Origin: Ruminococcus sp.
GTDB taxonomy: Bacteria > Bacillota > Clostridia > Oscillospirales > Ruminococcaceae
Direction: 5' to 3'
Assembly: GCA_017472145.1 (NCBI GenBank)
Contig: JAFUQX010000011.1
Coordinates: 1-64,000, forward strand
Length of the DNA: 64,000 nucleotides
The notes beneath the pieces were generated by a model. The model worked only from the letters and a program-made list of their open reading frames with translations, made no database searches and was not told where the DNA came from. Positions 50,723 to 58,372 of the stretch are shown here, piece after piece. Positions within the stretch are counted from its first letter, which is position 1, and each line of letters starts with the position of its first letter. The position numbers were made by a program, and so were the translations under genes.

Positions 50723-51232
50723 ATGGAAAATTTCATTTTGATCGGTATGCCGGGTTCAGGCAAAAGTACAGTGGGCCAGATCCTGGCTGAAAACATCGGA
50801 TATCATTTTATGGATACGGACGATCTGATCATAGAGCGGTATCAGAAGCCCCTGATGAACCTCATTGAGGAAATGGGGGTAGAGGGCTTTATCCAGGCCG
50901 AGGGAGCGATTCTGGAAACGGTGGAGGCTTCCCATACCGTCATTGCCACAGGCGGAAGTGTCATTTACAGTGAAAAGGGCATGGCGCACCTGCAATCTCT
51001 GGGAAAGGTGATCTATCTTTGCTATACGGAGGAGGATATTGCAGCCCGTGTGGGAGATCTCACCACCCGGGGCGTTGTGTGCCGGAACTGCCGGAGCTTC
51101 CGGGAGCTGTTTGAGGAACGCCGTCCCTATTATGAGAAATATGCCGATATTGTCGTACATCTGGAGCATGCCACCTTCAACCACAGCACGCAGCGGGTTC
51201 TGAAGGCAGTTGAGCAGTATGTACATAAGTAA
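50723..51232 (+). CDS. aroK: Shikimate kinase
   Basis: A 169-aa NMP-kinase-fold enzyme that phosphorylates shikimate. The P-loop is GMPGSGKSTVG, DTDDLI binds shikimate and Mg, and VIATGGSVIYS is the second substrate loop; the LID lies near RNCRSFRELFEERRPYY. Usual length. It starts at 50723 after AGAGGCG. The first enzyme of the same pathway, DAHP synthase, is encoded 10 kb away in the window. Confidence 0.93.
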   Translation: MENFILIGMPGSGKSTVGQILAENIGYHFMDTDDLIIERYQKPLMNLIEEMGVEGFIQAEGAILETVEASHTVIATGGSVIYSEKGMAHLQSLGKVIYLCYTEEDIAARVGDLTTRGVVCRNCRSFRELFEERRPYYEKYADIVVHLEHATFNHSTQRVLKAVEQYVHK

Positions 51233-51263
51233 AAGACCGCTGTGAGAAGCGGCAGAATGAATG

Positions 51264-51333
51264 GTGAATAATGAATCATTACAGGGCCTGCCGGCCTTCC
51301 TTGTGCCTGTTTTCATTATTCACTGTTTTTTTG
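51264..51333. terminator. Long hairpin between aroK and the MGMT-type gene
   Basis: GTGAATAATGAA (51264-51275) and TTCATTATTCAC (51312-51323) pair perfectly over 12 bp, with T-runs following; it separates convergent genes. Confidence 0.7.
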
Positions 51334-51660
51334 TCATGGCTCGTTTTCTTCAGACCAGCGGTGCTTGTCCAGATCCACCCGGCCGTCAGGAAGAAAGGTC
51401 ACGCCTTCCTCCTCCAGAAGCGTTCTTTGCATATCCTCACCGCCGAAGGCAAAGGCTCTGGATGTCTCCCCGAAGCGGTTTACGACCCGATGACAGGGGA
51501 TCACGCCCGGCTCCGGGTTTACATGAAGGGCATAGCCTACCACCCGGGACCAGCGAGGGTTTCCCATCCGTCTTGCAACATCGCCGTATGTGGCCACTTT
51601 TCCCCTGGGAATCCGGCGGACGACCTCATAGGCTCGCTCAAAGGTGCTTTTCTGTTTCAT
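51334..51660 (-). CDS. MGMT-family protein (DNA-binding domain only, active-site Cys kept)
   Basis: A 108-aa protein equal to the C-terminal domain of O6-alkylguanine-DNA alkyltransferase: IPRGKVATYGDVARRMG, SRVVGYALHVNP, and the active-site VIPCHRVVNRFGE. Alkyltransferase-like (ATL) proteins of this length usually carry Trp at the Cys position, but here the Cys is present, so transfer of alkyl groups is possible even without the N-terminal domain. It could be a short MGMT or a damage-flagging protein. Start after GGAG. Confidence 0.85.
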   Translation of the reverse strand: MKQKSTFERAYEVVRRIPRGKVATYGDVARRMGNPRWSRVVGYALHVNPEPGVIPCHRVVNRFGETSRAFAFGGEDMQRTLLEEEGVTFLPDGRVDLDKHRWSEENEP

Positions 51661-51745
51661 GGTGTATCATCTCCTTTTCTCTATCATAGCAGATTTTTCG
51701 GATGGATGCAAGCGGCAGATGTGTGCAGAAAATTTGACAAAGCCC

Positions 51746-51774
51746 TTGCATAAATCGGGATTTTGCGTTATAAT
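51746..51774 (+). promoter_or_regulatory. Promoter of nadE
   Basis: TTGCAT (51746-51751), 17 bp, TATAAT (51769-51774). Confidence 0.8.
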
Positions 51775-51808
51775 AAAACCATCGATTTCCTTGTGAAGGA
51801 GGAGCCGT

Positions 51809-53731
51809 ATGAAAGACGGATTTATTAAAATCGCCTGTGCAACGCCCCCTGTGCGTGTCGCAGACTGTGAATATAATGCGGAGCAGATCATTGCCATGGC
51901 CCGGGATGCGGCGGAAAACGGCGCAAAGCTCATTGCATTCCCTGAGCTGAGTATTACGGGTTATACCTGCGGAGATCTGTTTTTGCAGCAGACGCTGCTG
52001 GATGGTGCGAAGGATGCACTGAAAAAAATCATGACAGAGACGGCGGAGCTTGATATAATCGTAATTGTAGGACTTCCTGTTGCCGATAAGGGCGCACTTT
52101 ATAATTGCGCGGCTGTATGCTGCAAGGGCGATATTCTGGGCTATGTGCCGAAAACGAATATACCGAACCACGGTGAATTTTATGAAGCCCGCCATTTTTC
52201 AGCGGGTTCTCCTGAGTATGATGCATGGTTTTACTCAGCGGACAGAGAGTTGAGTGCTGTATCGGCCTCCGAAATGGTCTTTACCTGTGAGGCCATGCCT
52301 GATTTCACATTTGGTGTTGAGATCTGTGAGGATGTATGGGTGGGCGATACGCCTTCTGTCCGTATGGCTCAGAAGGGCGCAGTGCTTATCGTGAATCTTT
52401 CGTGCAGCAATGAGCTGGTAGGGAAGGCCGATTACCGCCGCACGATTTTAAAGGCCAAGTCCGGGAGCCTTCTGTGTGCCTATGCCTATGCAGATGCCGG
52501 TATGGGCGAATCCACGCAGGATCTTGTCTTTGCAGGACACAATATGATTCTTGAAAATGGAAGCATACTTGCGGAGTCAGCTCTTTTCACAGGCGGTATT
52601 ATTTATGCGGATATCGATGTGCAGCGTTTGCAGGCGGAACGCCGCCGGAGCAGCACGTTCCAGTCCGTTTCTGCGCTTTCAGAAACATTTCCGTTCTATA
52701 TGGAGCAGCAGGAGACCCGGCTCACCCGCTTCATTGATCCGGCCCCCTTCATTCCCTCCAAAAAGGAGGAGCTGGCTCAGCGGTGTGAAAGCATTCTCAC
52801 CATGCAGGCGGCAGGACTTTCCACAAGACTGAAGCACATTGGCTGCAAGACGGCGGTGGTGGGACTTTCCGGCGGACTGGATTCCACCCTGGCCCTCATT
52901 GTGATCGCCCATGCCTTTGACATGCTGGGGCTGGAGCGCAGCGGCATTCTTGCGGTGACCATGCCCTGCTTCGGTACGACCGACCGTACCTATCAGAATG
53001 CCTGCCGTCTGGCCGAGTCCTATGGTGCGTCCCTCCGGGAGGTGCGCATTGCAGACAGTGTGATGCAGCATTTCCGGGATATTGGCCAAGACCCTGAAAA
53101 TCACGATGTGACCTATGAAAATGCCCAGGCTCGTGAGCGTACACAGGTGCTCATGGATCTGGCTAACCAGTGTGGCGGTATCGTCATCGGTACAGGAGAT
53201 CTGTCGGAGCTTGCGCTGGGGTGGGCTACCTATAACGGGGACCATATGAGCATGTACGGCGTGAATGCATCCATCCCGAAAACTCTGGTGCGCCATCTTG
53301 TGGCGTATGAGGCGGGCCGTACAGAGGGCCTTCTCTCGGAGGTGCTGCTGGATGTGCTGGATACTCCGGTGAGTCCGGAGCTTCTGCCGCCGAAAAAGGA
53401 CGGCACGATCGCCCAGAAAACAGAGGATCTGGTAGGACCTTATCAGCTGCATGATTTCTTCCTGTACTATGTGCTTCGCTTCGGCTTTTCTCCGAAGAAG
53501 ATATACCGTCTGGCGTGCAGGGCTTTTGACGGCGTATATGATAAGGCGGAAATTCTCAAGTGGCTGCGCAAATTCTACTGGCGTTTCTTCAGCCAGCAGT
53601 TTAAGCGTTCCTGTCTGCCGGATGGACCGAAGGTGGGAAGCGTGGGTCTTTCTCCAAGAGGAGACTGGCGTATGCCCAGCGAGGCCAGCGCAGCGCTCTG
53701 GCAGCGTGAGATTGACGAGATCGACAGTTAA
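51809..53731 (+). CDS. nadE: Glutamine-dependent NAD+ synthetase
   Basis: A 640-aa two-domain enzyme for the last step of NAD synthesis. The N-terminal nitrilase-type glutaminase (about 1-290) has Glu in FPELSITGY, Lys in YVPKTNIPN and Cys in GVEICEDVW; the C-terminal synthetase has the PP-loop GLSGGLDSTLAL and the GTGDLSELALGW motif. GGAGG precedes the ATG. With nadA at 25 kb it gives two steps of NAD synthesis in the window. pyrE follows 24 nt later. Confidence 0.96.
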   Translation: MKDGFIKIACATPPVRVADCEYNAEQIIAMARDAAENGAKLIAFPELSITGYTCGDLFLQQTLLDGAKDALKKIMTETAELDIIVIVGLPVADKGALYNCAAVCCKGDILGYVPKTNIPNHGEFYEARHFSAGSPEYDAWFYSADRELSAVSASEMVFTCEAMPDFTFGVEICEDVWVGDTPSVRMAQKGAVLIVNLSCSNELVGKADYRRTILKAKSGSLLCAYAYADAGMGESTQDLVFAGHNMILENGSILAESALFTGGIIYADIDVQRLQAERRRSSTFQSVSALSETFPFYMEQQETRLTRFIDPAPFIPSKKEELAQRCESILTMQAAGLSTRLKHIGCKTAVVGLSGGLDSTLALIVIAHAFDMLGLERSGILAVTMPCFGTTDRTYQNACRLAESYGASLREVRIADSVMQHFRDIGQDPENHDVTYENAQARERTQVLMDLANQCGGIVIGTGDLSELALGWATYNGDHMSMYGVNASIPKTLVRHLVAYEAGRTEGLLSEVLLDVLDTPVSPELLPPKKDGTIAQKTEDLVGPYQLHDFFLYYVLRFGFSPKKIYRLACRAFDGVYDKAEILKWLRKFYWRFFSQQFKRSCLPDGPKVGSVGLSPRGDWRMPSEASAALWQREIDEIDS

Positions 53732-53755
53732 TAATTATCTGAAAGGATGTTTCAT

Positions 53756-54415
53756 ATGACTTACAAAGAAGAATTTATCCGTTTTATGGTGGACTGCGGT
53801 GTGCTGACCTTTGGTTCGTTTACCCTGAAGAGCGGTCGTATTGCGCCGTATTTCATCAACACCGGCAACTATAAGACCGGCCGGCAGCTGGCACAGCTGG
53901 GCAAGTATTATGCAGCCTGCATCAAGGAAAACGGCATTGCTGTCGATACGCTGTTCGGTCCGGCCTACAAGGGGATCCCGCTGTCTGTCAGTGCTGCTGT
54001 GGCTCTGGCCAATGACTATGACATGGAGGTAAACTACTGCTTTGACCGCAAGGAAGTGAAGGATCACGGCGAGGGCGGTATGTTCGTAGGCAAGTCTCTG
54101 GAAAACGGTGAAAAGGTAGTCATCATCGAGGATGTTATGACCTCCGGAAAGGCGCTGATGGAGGTATATCCGAAGCTGAAGGGTGCGGCTGATGTGGACA
54201 TTACCGGCATGGTGATCACCGTAGACCGTATGGAAAAGGCGCTGGGCAGTGAGAATTCTGCGGTACAGGAGGCCTATAATAAGTACGGCGTAACAGTATA
54301 TCCCATTGTGACGATGGATGATATCATCAAGGCGATTGAGGATGGTGTGATTCCCTTTAGTGAATATCTGGATGCAATGCTGGCCTACCGCAAGGAATAC
54401 GGCGTGGAAGCATAA
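53756..54415 (+). CDS. pyrE: Orotate phosphoribosyltransferase
   Basis: A 219-aa enzyme joining orotate to PRPP. The PRPP loop is VVIIEDVMTSGKALME; the N-terminal VDCGVLTFGSFTLKSGRIAPYFINTG (split into FGSFTLKSGR and APYFINTG) and the catalytic Lys/Asp loop DRKEVKDHGEGG are typical. GAAAGGATG lies before the ATG at 53756. It shares the nadE transcript, not other pyr genes. Confidence 0.95.
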   Translation: MTYKEEFIRFMVDCGVLTFGSFTLKSGRIAPYFINTGNYKTGRQLAQLGKYYAACIKENGIAVDTLFGPAYKGIPLSVSAAVALANDYDMEVNYCFDRKEVKDHGEGGMFVGKSLENGEKVVIIEDVMTSGKALMEVYPKLKGAADVDITGMVITVDRMEKALGSENSAVQEAYNKYGVTVYPIVTMDDIIKAIEDGVIPFSEYLDAMLAYRKEYGVEA

Positions 54416-54435
54416 AGAAAAAGTGTAAAAAAGAC

Positions 54436-54492
54436 TTGCATTTTTTCAGAAAATGGTGTATAATAAATACTGCACAGGTTGTCTGTGCAGTA
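54436..54492 (+). promoter_or_regulatory. tRNA-Arg promoter and start-site palindrome
   Basis: TTGCAT (54436-54441), 17 bp, TATAAT (54459-54464). A perfect 10-bp dyad, TACTGCACAG (54468-54477)/CTGTGCAGTA (54483-54492) with loop GTTGT, covers the start point and ends four bases before the tRNA. Confidence 0.8.
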
Positions 54493-54496
54493 TCAG

Positions 54497-54571
54497 GCCT
54501 CTATAGTTAAATGGATATAACAAAATCCTCCTAAGATTTAGTCACAGGTTCGATTCCTGTTAGGGGCGCCA
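54497..54571 (+). tRNA. tRNA-Arg(CCT)
   Basis: Acceptor GCCTCTA/TAGGGGC, anticodon loop CTCCTAA giving CCT (Arg, codon AGG), T-arm GTTCGATTC, CCA encoded. Confidence 0.95.
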
Positions 54572-54593
54572 GCAGCAGGCCACTGCACCGTTT

Positions 54594-54627
54594 CCCCCAC
54601 CTTCGTTTGTTGGTGGGGGATTTTTAT
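54594..54627 (+). terminator. Terminator of tRNA-Arg
   Basis: CCCCCACC and GGTGGGGG form an 8-bp stem followed by ATTTTT. Confidence 0.85.
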
Positions 54628-54677
54628 GTCTCAGCTCCTCCAGGGGAGGGGGAAAACCTTACTGTCATATATTTGCT

Positions 54678-54908
54678 TTACAGATCCATCAGAAACCGGA
54701 GGGCTGTCCGGAAGCCCAGCTCAAAGCCCTTTTTTGCAGAGCCCCACCATATATTTCTGATAAGATTGTCGATGCTGTCACAGGCCGCAGTGCTTTCCGG
54801 CTCTTTGGTCAGGGATGCAGCTTTCCTCCAGTCCTTGTCGATTTCTTCGGTGCACAGGATGTCGTCCTCCATTGCACGCTGGAAGTATTTTTCGATGATT
54901 TCATTCAT
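54678..54908 (-). CDS. Small hypothetical protein
   Basis: A 76-aa, mostly helical, soluble protein (MNEIIEKYFQRAMEDD, NLIRNIWWGSAKKGFELGF, TALRFLMDL). No family recognised with certainty. AAAGGAA lies about 12 nt before the ATG. A possible minus-strand promoter (TTGGCA, 17 bp, TATAAT at 55124-55152) lies 210 bp upstream, across the candidate RNA locus. Confidence 0.6.
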   Translation of the reverse strand: MNEIIEKYFQRAMEDDILCTEEIDKDWRKAASLTKEPESTAACDSIDNLIRNIWWGSAKKGFELGFRTALRFLMDL

Positions 54909-54936
54909 GGCTTCAAAAATTCCTTTCTGTTAAGAC

Positions 54937-54965
54937 TTGACACGCTGCGAAAGGAATGCTATAAT
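54937..54965 (+). promoter_or_regulatory. Consensus promoter of the candidate small RNA
   Basis: TTGACA (54937-54942), 17 bp, TATAAT (54960-54965); no open reading frame with a ribosome-binding site follows. Confidence 0.85.
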
Positions 54966-54971
54966 AAAACA

Positions 54972-55048
54972 GAGCAAGGCCTTTCGCGGCTTTGGCGGAT
55001 AACGTCTCTCGGTACGCTCTCAACTGTAGCCGATGGACGTTATTTTTC
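54972..55048 (+). ncRNA. Candidate small non-coding RNA, about 77 nt
   Basis: Start point inferred from the promoter just upstream. A 5' hairpin AAGGCC (54976-54981)/GGCTTT (54988-54993) is followed by an intrinsic terminator: ATAACGTC (54999-55006)/GACGTTAT (55036-55043), inner TCGG/CCGA, then TTTTT. There is no coding sequence. Two more hairpins follow to 55113 (GGAAG/CTTCC, then GTGAGA/TCTCAC with T-run), perhaps an extended form. I cannot place it in a known family. Confidence 0.6.
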
Positions 55049-55127
55049 TAAGGAAGAAATAAGATCTTCCGTGAGATAAAATTGCTTTGAAGCGTGCTTT
55101 ATTGTCTCACTTTTACTGTTTATATTA

Positions 55128-55216
55128 TACACTTATTTTTAGTGTATGCCAATGTGCCGATATACACAAATTTTAGGTGTACGTTTTGTGTGTTTTGCAC
55201 ACTTTATTTTGGTGTA
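55128..55216. promoter_or_regulatory. Three tandem 19-bp operators spaced exactly 35 bp
   Basis: Dyads of form TACAC-N9-GTGTA at 55128-55146, 55163-55181 and 55198-55216 (the last begins CACAC). Each N9 is AT-rich (TTATTTTTA, AAATTTTAG, TTTATTTTG). Centres are at 55137, 55172 and 55207. The first dyad fills the spacer of a minus-strand promoter (TTGGCA 55147-55152, TATAAT 55124-55129). They lie just upstream of the XRE-type gene and are likely its binding sites. Confidence 0.72.
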
Positions 55217-55274
55217 TATTGCTGTAAAAGTAGTGGTGAATAAAATCGCTTCCTTAAGAAACGAGGAACAGAAA

Positions 55275-55496
55275 TTGCCAATTCAATATAAAATAGACAT
55301 ATTATCAGCTTTAAAGAAAGCTGGTTATTCAACCTACCGCATACGTAAGGAACATATTTTCAGTGAAAGTACAGTACAAAAATTTCGATGCGGTGAAATT
55401 GTGAATGCGGATAACATTGCAACAATTTGCCAACTGCTCCATTGCCAGCCTGGTGATTTGCTGGAATATGCAGATGAACCGGAAGAATCAGCATAA
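55275..55496 (+). CDS. XRE/Cro-type transcriptional regulator, small
   Basis: A 73-aa protein that is one helix-turn-helix domain: YKIDILSALKKAGYSTYRIRK, then ESTVQKFRCGEIVNADNIATICQLLHCQPGDLLEY, as in the single-domain XRE regulators of Clostridia. The TTG at 55275 has GAGGA 7 nt upstream; the ORF continues open to 55146 but that stretch carries the operators and is not protein-like. The region is more AT-rich than its neighbours, which hints at acquisition. It probably controls itself through the three dyads upstream. Confidence 0.78.
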   Translation: MPIQYKIDILSALKKAGYSTYRIRKEHIFSESTVQKFRCGEIVNADNIATICQLLHCQPGDLLEYADEPEESA

Positions 55497-55590
55497 AATA
55501 CAAAGCACTCCCGGAATGGCTCTGTGCGTTTCAGAAAGATCGGGAAGTCCTGCATAAATGAAAAATGCATTGAAAGGCGGAACAGAATCT

Positions 55591-56268
55591 ATGCTAAAAA
55601 CCATCGCCCACATCCGCAGTGCATTCCCGGCCAAGTTCGGAATTCCCCGGCAGAGCGGCCTGGTGGATGCGCTGAAAAGCCGGATCGTATTTGAACCGGA
55701 ATATCGAAGTGCGGATGCTTTCCGTGGCCTGGAGGGGTATTCCCACATCTGGCTCTTGTGGGAGTTTTCGGAAGCCCGGCGTGATACATGGTCACCAACA
55801 GTCCGACCGCCCCGTCTGGGAGGAAATCAGCGTATGGGCGTGTTTGCTACGCGTTCGCCCTTCCGTCCGAGTCCCATCGGACTTTCCGTGGTGCGTCTGG
55901 AGCGGATCGAGCTGCATACACCGGATGGCCCTGTACTCCATGTGCGAGGGGCTGACCTGATGGACGGAACGCCGATCTATGACATCAAGCCTTATCTGCC
56001 TCATATCGACAGCCACCCGGAGGCCACGGCCGGATTTTCCGCACAGGCCGCAGAGCATGCCCTGGAGGTGGTGTTCCCGGAGCATTGGCTTATGAAGGTG
56101 CCCGTAGAGGATCGGGAGGCGCTGAAGGCGGTGCTGGCGCAAGACCCCAGGCCATCCTATCAGAAGGATCCGGAGCGGATCTATGGCTTTGTCTTTGCAG
56201 GGCTGGAAGTAAAATTTACGGTGCAGGAGGATGTGCTGACTGTGTGCAGTGTGGCTCTAGCTCAATAA
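55591..56268 (+). CDS. trmO: tRNA (t6A37) N6-methyltransferase TrmO
   Basis: A 225-aa TsaA/TrmO-fold enzyme that methylates N6-threonylcarbamoyladenosine 37 of threonine tRNA. The N-terminal IAHIRSAFPAKFGIPRQSGL, the central VFATRSPFRPSPIGLSVVRL and DIKPYLPHID are its signature motifs. Full length. GAAAGGCGG lies 10 nt before the ATG at 55591. Its likely substrate class, tRNA-Thr, is encoded at 40.3 kb. Confidence 0.94.
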   Translation: MLKTIAHIRSAFPAKFGIPRQSGLVDALKSRIVFEPEYRSADAFRGLEGYSHIWLLWEFSEARRDTWSPTVRPPRLGGNQRMGVFATRSPFRPSPIGLSVVRLERIELHTPDGPVLHVRGADLMDGTPIYDIKPYLPHIDSHPEATAGFSAQAAEHALEVVFPEHWLMKVPVEDREALKAVLAQDPRPSYQKDPERIYGFVFAGLEVKFTVQEDVLTVCSVALAQ

Positions 56269-56273
56269 AAATA

Positions 56274-56309
56274 AAAAAGGAATGACGTTTTGTGCGCCAT
56301 TCCTTTTTG
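56274..56309. terminator. Terminator after trmO
   Basis: AAAAAGGAATG and CATTCCTTTTT pair over 11 bp, with A- and T-runs on both sides; serves the convergent gene as well. Confidence 0.85.
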
Positions 56310-56328
56310 TTTTATCGGTTCTTCTGTT

Positions 56329-56592
56329 TTACTTATTATTCACGATACAGGAGTGCTCTCCGTTTGCGATGCTCGTAGCCAGCTGGGTCAGCAGCTGCTG
56401 AGCCTCTGCATATGTATCGAACTTGTCAATGGCGATCTGCTTGCGCACGCCCTTGGAATCCTCACCATAATAAGCCGCTACAACATATTTCTTAGCAGCA
56501 CCCATTCCCAGCTCATCGATGGCAATGGCCGGGGAGGTGGCGGTGTTGACGATTCTCTTGGCCATGCCGTTTTCTTTTACAATAATATACAT
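56329..56592 (-). CDS. Small hypothetical protein
   Basis: An 87-aa soluble protein (MYIIVKENGMAKRIVNTATS, then KKYVVAAYYGEDSKG and FDTYAEAQQLLTQLA). No family recognised; the layout of a short sheet followed by a helix with KFDTYAEAQQL resembles small phage-like or regulator-associated proteins, but nothing certain. AGGAAGGA lies 11 nt before the ATG at 56592. Confidence 0.65.
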   Translation of the reverse strand: MYIIVKENGMAKRIVNTATSPAIAIDELGMGAAKKYVVAAYYGEDSKGVRKQIAIDKFDTYAEAQQLLTQLATSIANGEHSCIVNNK

Positions 56593-56744
56593 AATGATCA
56601 CAGTCCTTCCTGCTTATTCAGTGTAAGATTACCTTTATATTATAACAGAAATTTCCGCTTTTTTCAAGCGCTCTGCCGAATTTTCCCCTTGCTTTTATGA
56701 TTTTTTACAGCGATTTTTCCGCAGAAAGAAAACCCTGTCCGGTT

Positions 56745-56771
56745 ATAGGCTGTACAAAACGTGCATAGACT
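56745..56771 (+). promoter_or_regulatory. SigE-type sporulation promoter
   Basis: ATA (56745-56747), a 16-bp spacer, then CATAGACT (56764-56771), fitting the B. subtilis SigE pattern ATA-N16-CATANNNT. It precedes the SPOCS/LysM-spoIVA operon, and spoIVA is SigE-dependent in Bacillus. Confidence 0.62.
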
Positions 56772-56800
56772 GTACCAACATCGTACAAGGAGGATACAGC

Positions 56801-58360
56801 ATGGAGTGCAAAATCAACCGGGAGATGATTCCCGTGACGGAAACTGTTTTGGATGAGACACAGGAGCAGGATGTGAGTCTGGACTATGTCCTGCCTGATT
56901 ATGACCCGGAAATTTTTCGTATTATCTGCTGTGAGATACAGCCCTCTGTTGCAGGCTATCAGGTGTCCGGCGGACGCCTGACCTATGACCTGCGGGCCGA
57001 GCTGCGTGTGCTCTACTGCGGAGGAGACAGCAAGGCGCTGCAATGCGTCACCCAGACCATGAACTACAGCAAGAGCCTGGATCTTCCGGCAGGCCGCGAA
57101 GGCGAGCCTGTCTTTTGTTTCTACCCCAAGGCCGATTATGCCAGCTGCCGTGCCACAGGAAAACGCCGCCTGGATGTGCGGGGAGCGGTTTCTGTGCGGA
57201 TCCGTGCGACAGCCCAGCGGAAGCAGGAGGTCATCAGCGATATTTTCGGTATGGAAATGCAGCTTCAGCGGAAGAATGTGACCACCGCCGCCGAAAAGCG
57301 TACGGCCGTGAAAAATCTGTCACTCAGCGAGGAGATCACACTGGGTGCGTCCCGGCCGGCGGTGCTGGGTATTCTGAGATGCAATGCAAGAGCGGCTCAG
57401 GGAGAGCGAAGTATTATTGCCGGAAAGCTGGTGGCCAGAGGAGAGGTGGTGGCCGATGTGCTCTATCGGGGCGAGGGCCCCGGCGGCGGCTCGGCGATCG
57501 AGACCATGCGCTTTACCATTCCCTACAGTCAGATCGTGGATATGGAGCAGATCGATGAGACCTTTACCGGAACAGCAGAGGTACAGGTGATATCCTTTAC
57601 GGTAAAGCCGGCCTCCGACTCCAGCGGCGAAATGCGCATTCTGCAATGCAGCGCTGAGCTTCGGCTGACCTGTACGGCCTGCAAGACAAAGACCGTTTCC
57701 ATTGTAACAGATGCCTATTCCACCCGGTATCTCAGCGAGTGCACAGCCGTTCCCCTGCGGGTGGACGGTGCGCCTGTGCCTGTGTCGGAGCTGTTTACCT
57801 GTTCTGCCTCCATTCGTGCAGGGGAGAGCGGCGCAGAGGTGGTAAGCGACCTGCGCTGTCATGTGAAAAATGTCAGCATGAGTGCTCAGCCGGGGCAGGG
57901 AAAGCTCCGCATCAGCGGAATGCTCTGCGCGAGTGTATTGACGCTGGATTCCGACGGAATGCCGGTCCTTCTGGAACGGGAGGAGGCCTTTGAGGAGCAG
58001 CTTCCTCTGAATCTTCAGGCGGATGATGCGCTTTTATATGCGGCGGCGGAGCCGGCAGACAGTTCCTATCATCTGGGTGCGGACGGCGTGATTTCCATCA
58101 AATGCAGCGTACGGCTCTGCGGTACGCTCTATCCTACCACGCTGGTGCAGGGATTGACGCAGATCCAGGCAGATGAGGAGAAGAAGATCATCCGGGACAG
58201 TGATTGTGCGCTGCGGCTGTATTACGGCACAGCCGGTGAATCCATCTGGGAGATCGCCAAGCGGTGCAGTACAAAGGTTTCTGCAATTACAGAAGAGAAT
58301 GACCTGTCAGGAGATACCCTGACCCAGCCGGGGATGCTGCTGATTCCCATTGTTTATTAA
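56801..58360 (+). CDS. SPOCS/DUF3794 and LysM domain protein, probable spore coat assembly protein
   Basis: A 519-aa protein with three SPOCS (DUF3794)-like modules (about residues 15-130, 165-280 and 310-440; for example LDETQEQDVSLDYVLPDYDPEIF and LSEEITLGASRPAVLGIL) and a C-terminal LysM domain of about 45 residues (YYGTAGESIWEIAKRCSTK...LLIPIVY). This architecture is found in Clostridial sporulation proteins thought to sit at the coat-cortex boundary, with LysM binding peptidoglycan. GGAGG precedes the ATG. spoIVA starts 12 nt later. Confidence 0.85.
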   Translation: MECKINREMIPVTETVLDETQEQDVSLDYVLPDYDPEIFRIICCEIQPSVAGYQVSGGRLTYDLRAELRVLYCGGDSKALQCVTQTMNYSKSLDLPAGREGEPVFCFYPKADYASCRATGKRRLDVRGAVSVRIRATAQRKQEVISDIFGMEMQLQRKNVTTAAEKRTAVKNLSLSEEITLGASRPAVLGILRCNARAAQGERSIIAGKLVARGEVVADVLYRGEGPGGGSAIETMRFTIPYSQIVDMEQIDETFTGTAEVQVISFTVKPASDSSGEMRILQCSAELRLTCTACKTKTVSIVTDAYSTRYLSECTAVPLRVDGAPVPVSELFTCSASIRAGESGAEVVSDLRCHVKNVSMSAQPGQGKLRISGMLCASVLTLDSDGMPVLLEREEAFEEQLPLNLQADDALLYAAAEPADSSYHLGADGVISIKCSVRLCGTLYPTTLVQGLTQIQADEEKKIIRDSDCALRLYYGTAGESIWEIAKRCSTKVSAITEENDLSGDTLTQPGMLLIPIVY

Positions 58361-58372
58361 AGGAGGTACAGG

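Noticed and set aside
54972..55048. A c-di-GMP-I riboswitch at the small RNA locus
   Set aside because: Part of the sequence recalls the 3' end of that aptamer, but the conserved CACGCAAAGG-type core is missing and no gene follows directly.
55146..55274. A longer N-terminus for the XRE regulator
   Set aside because: The extra 43 codons cover the tandem operators, are rich in Cys, Phe and Val, and have no start signal.
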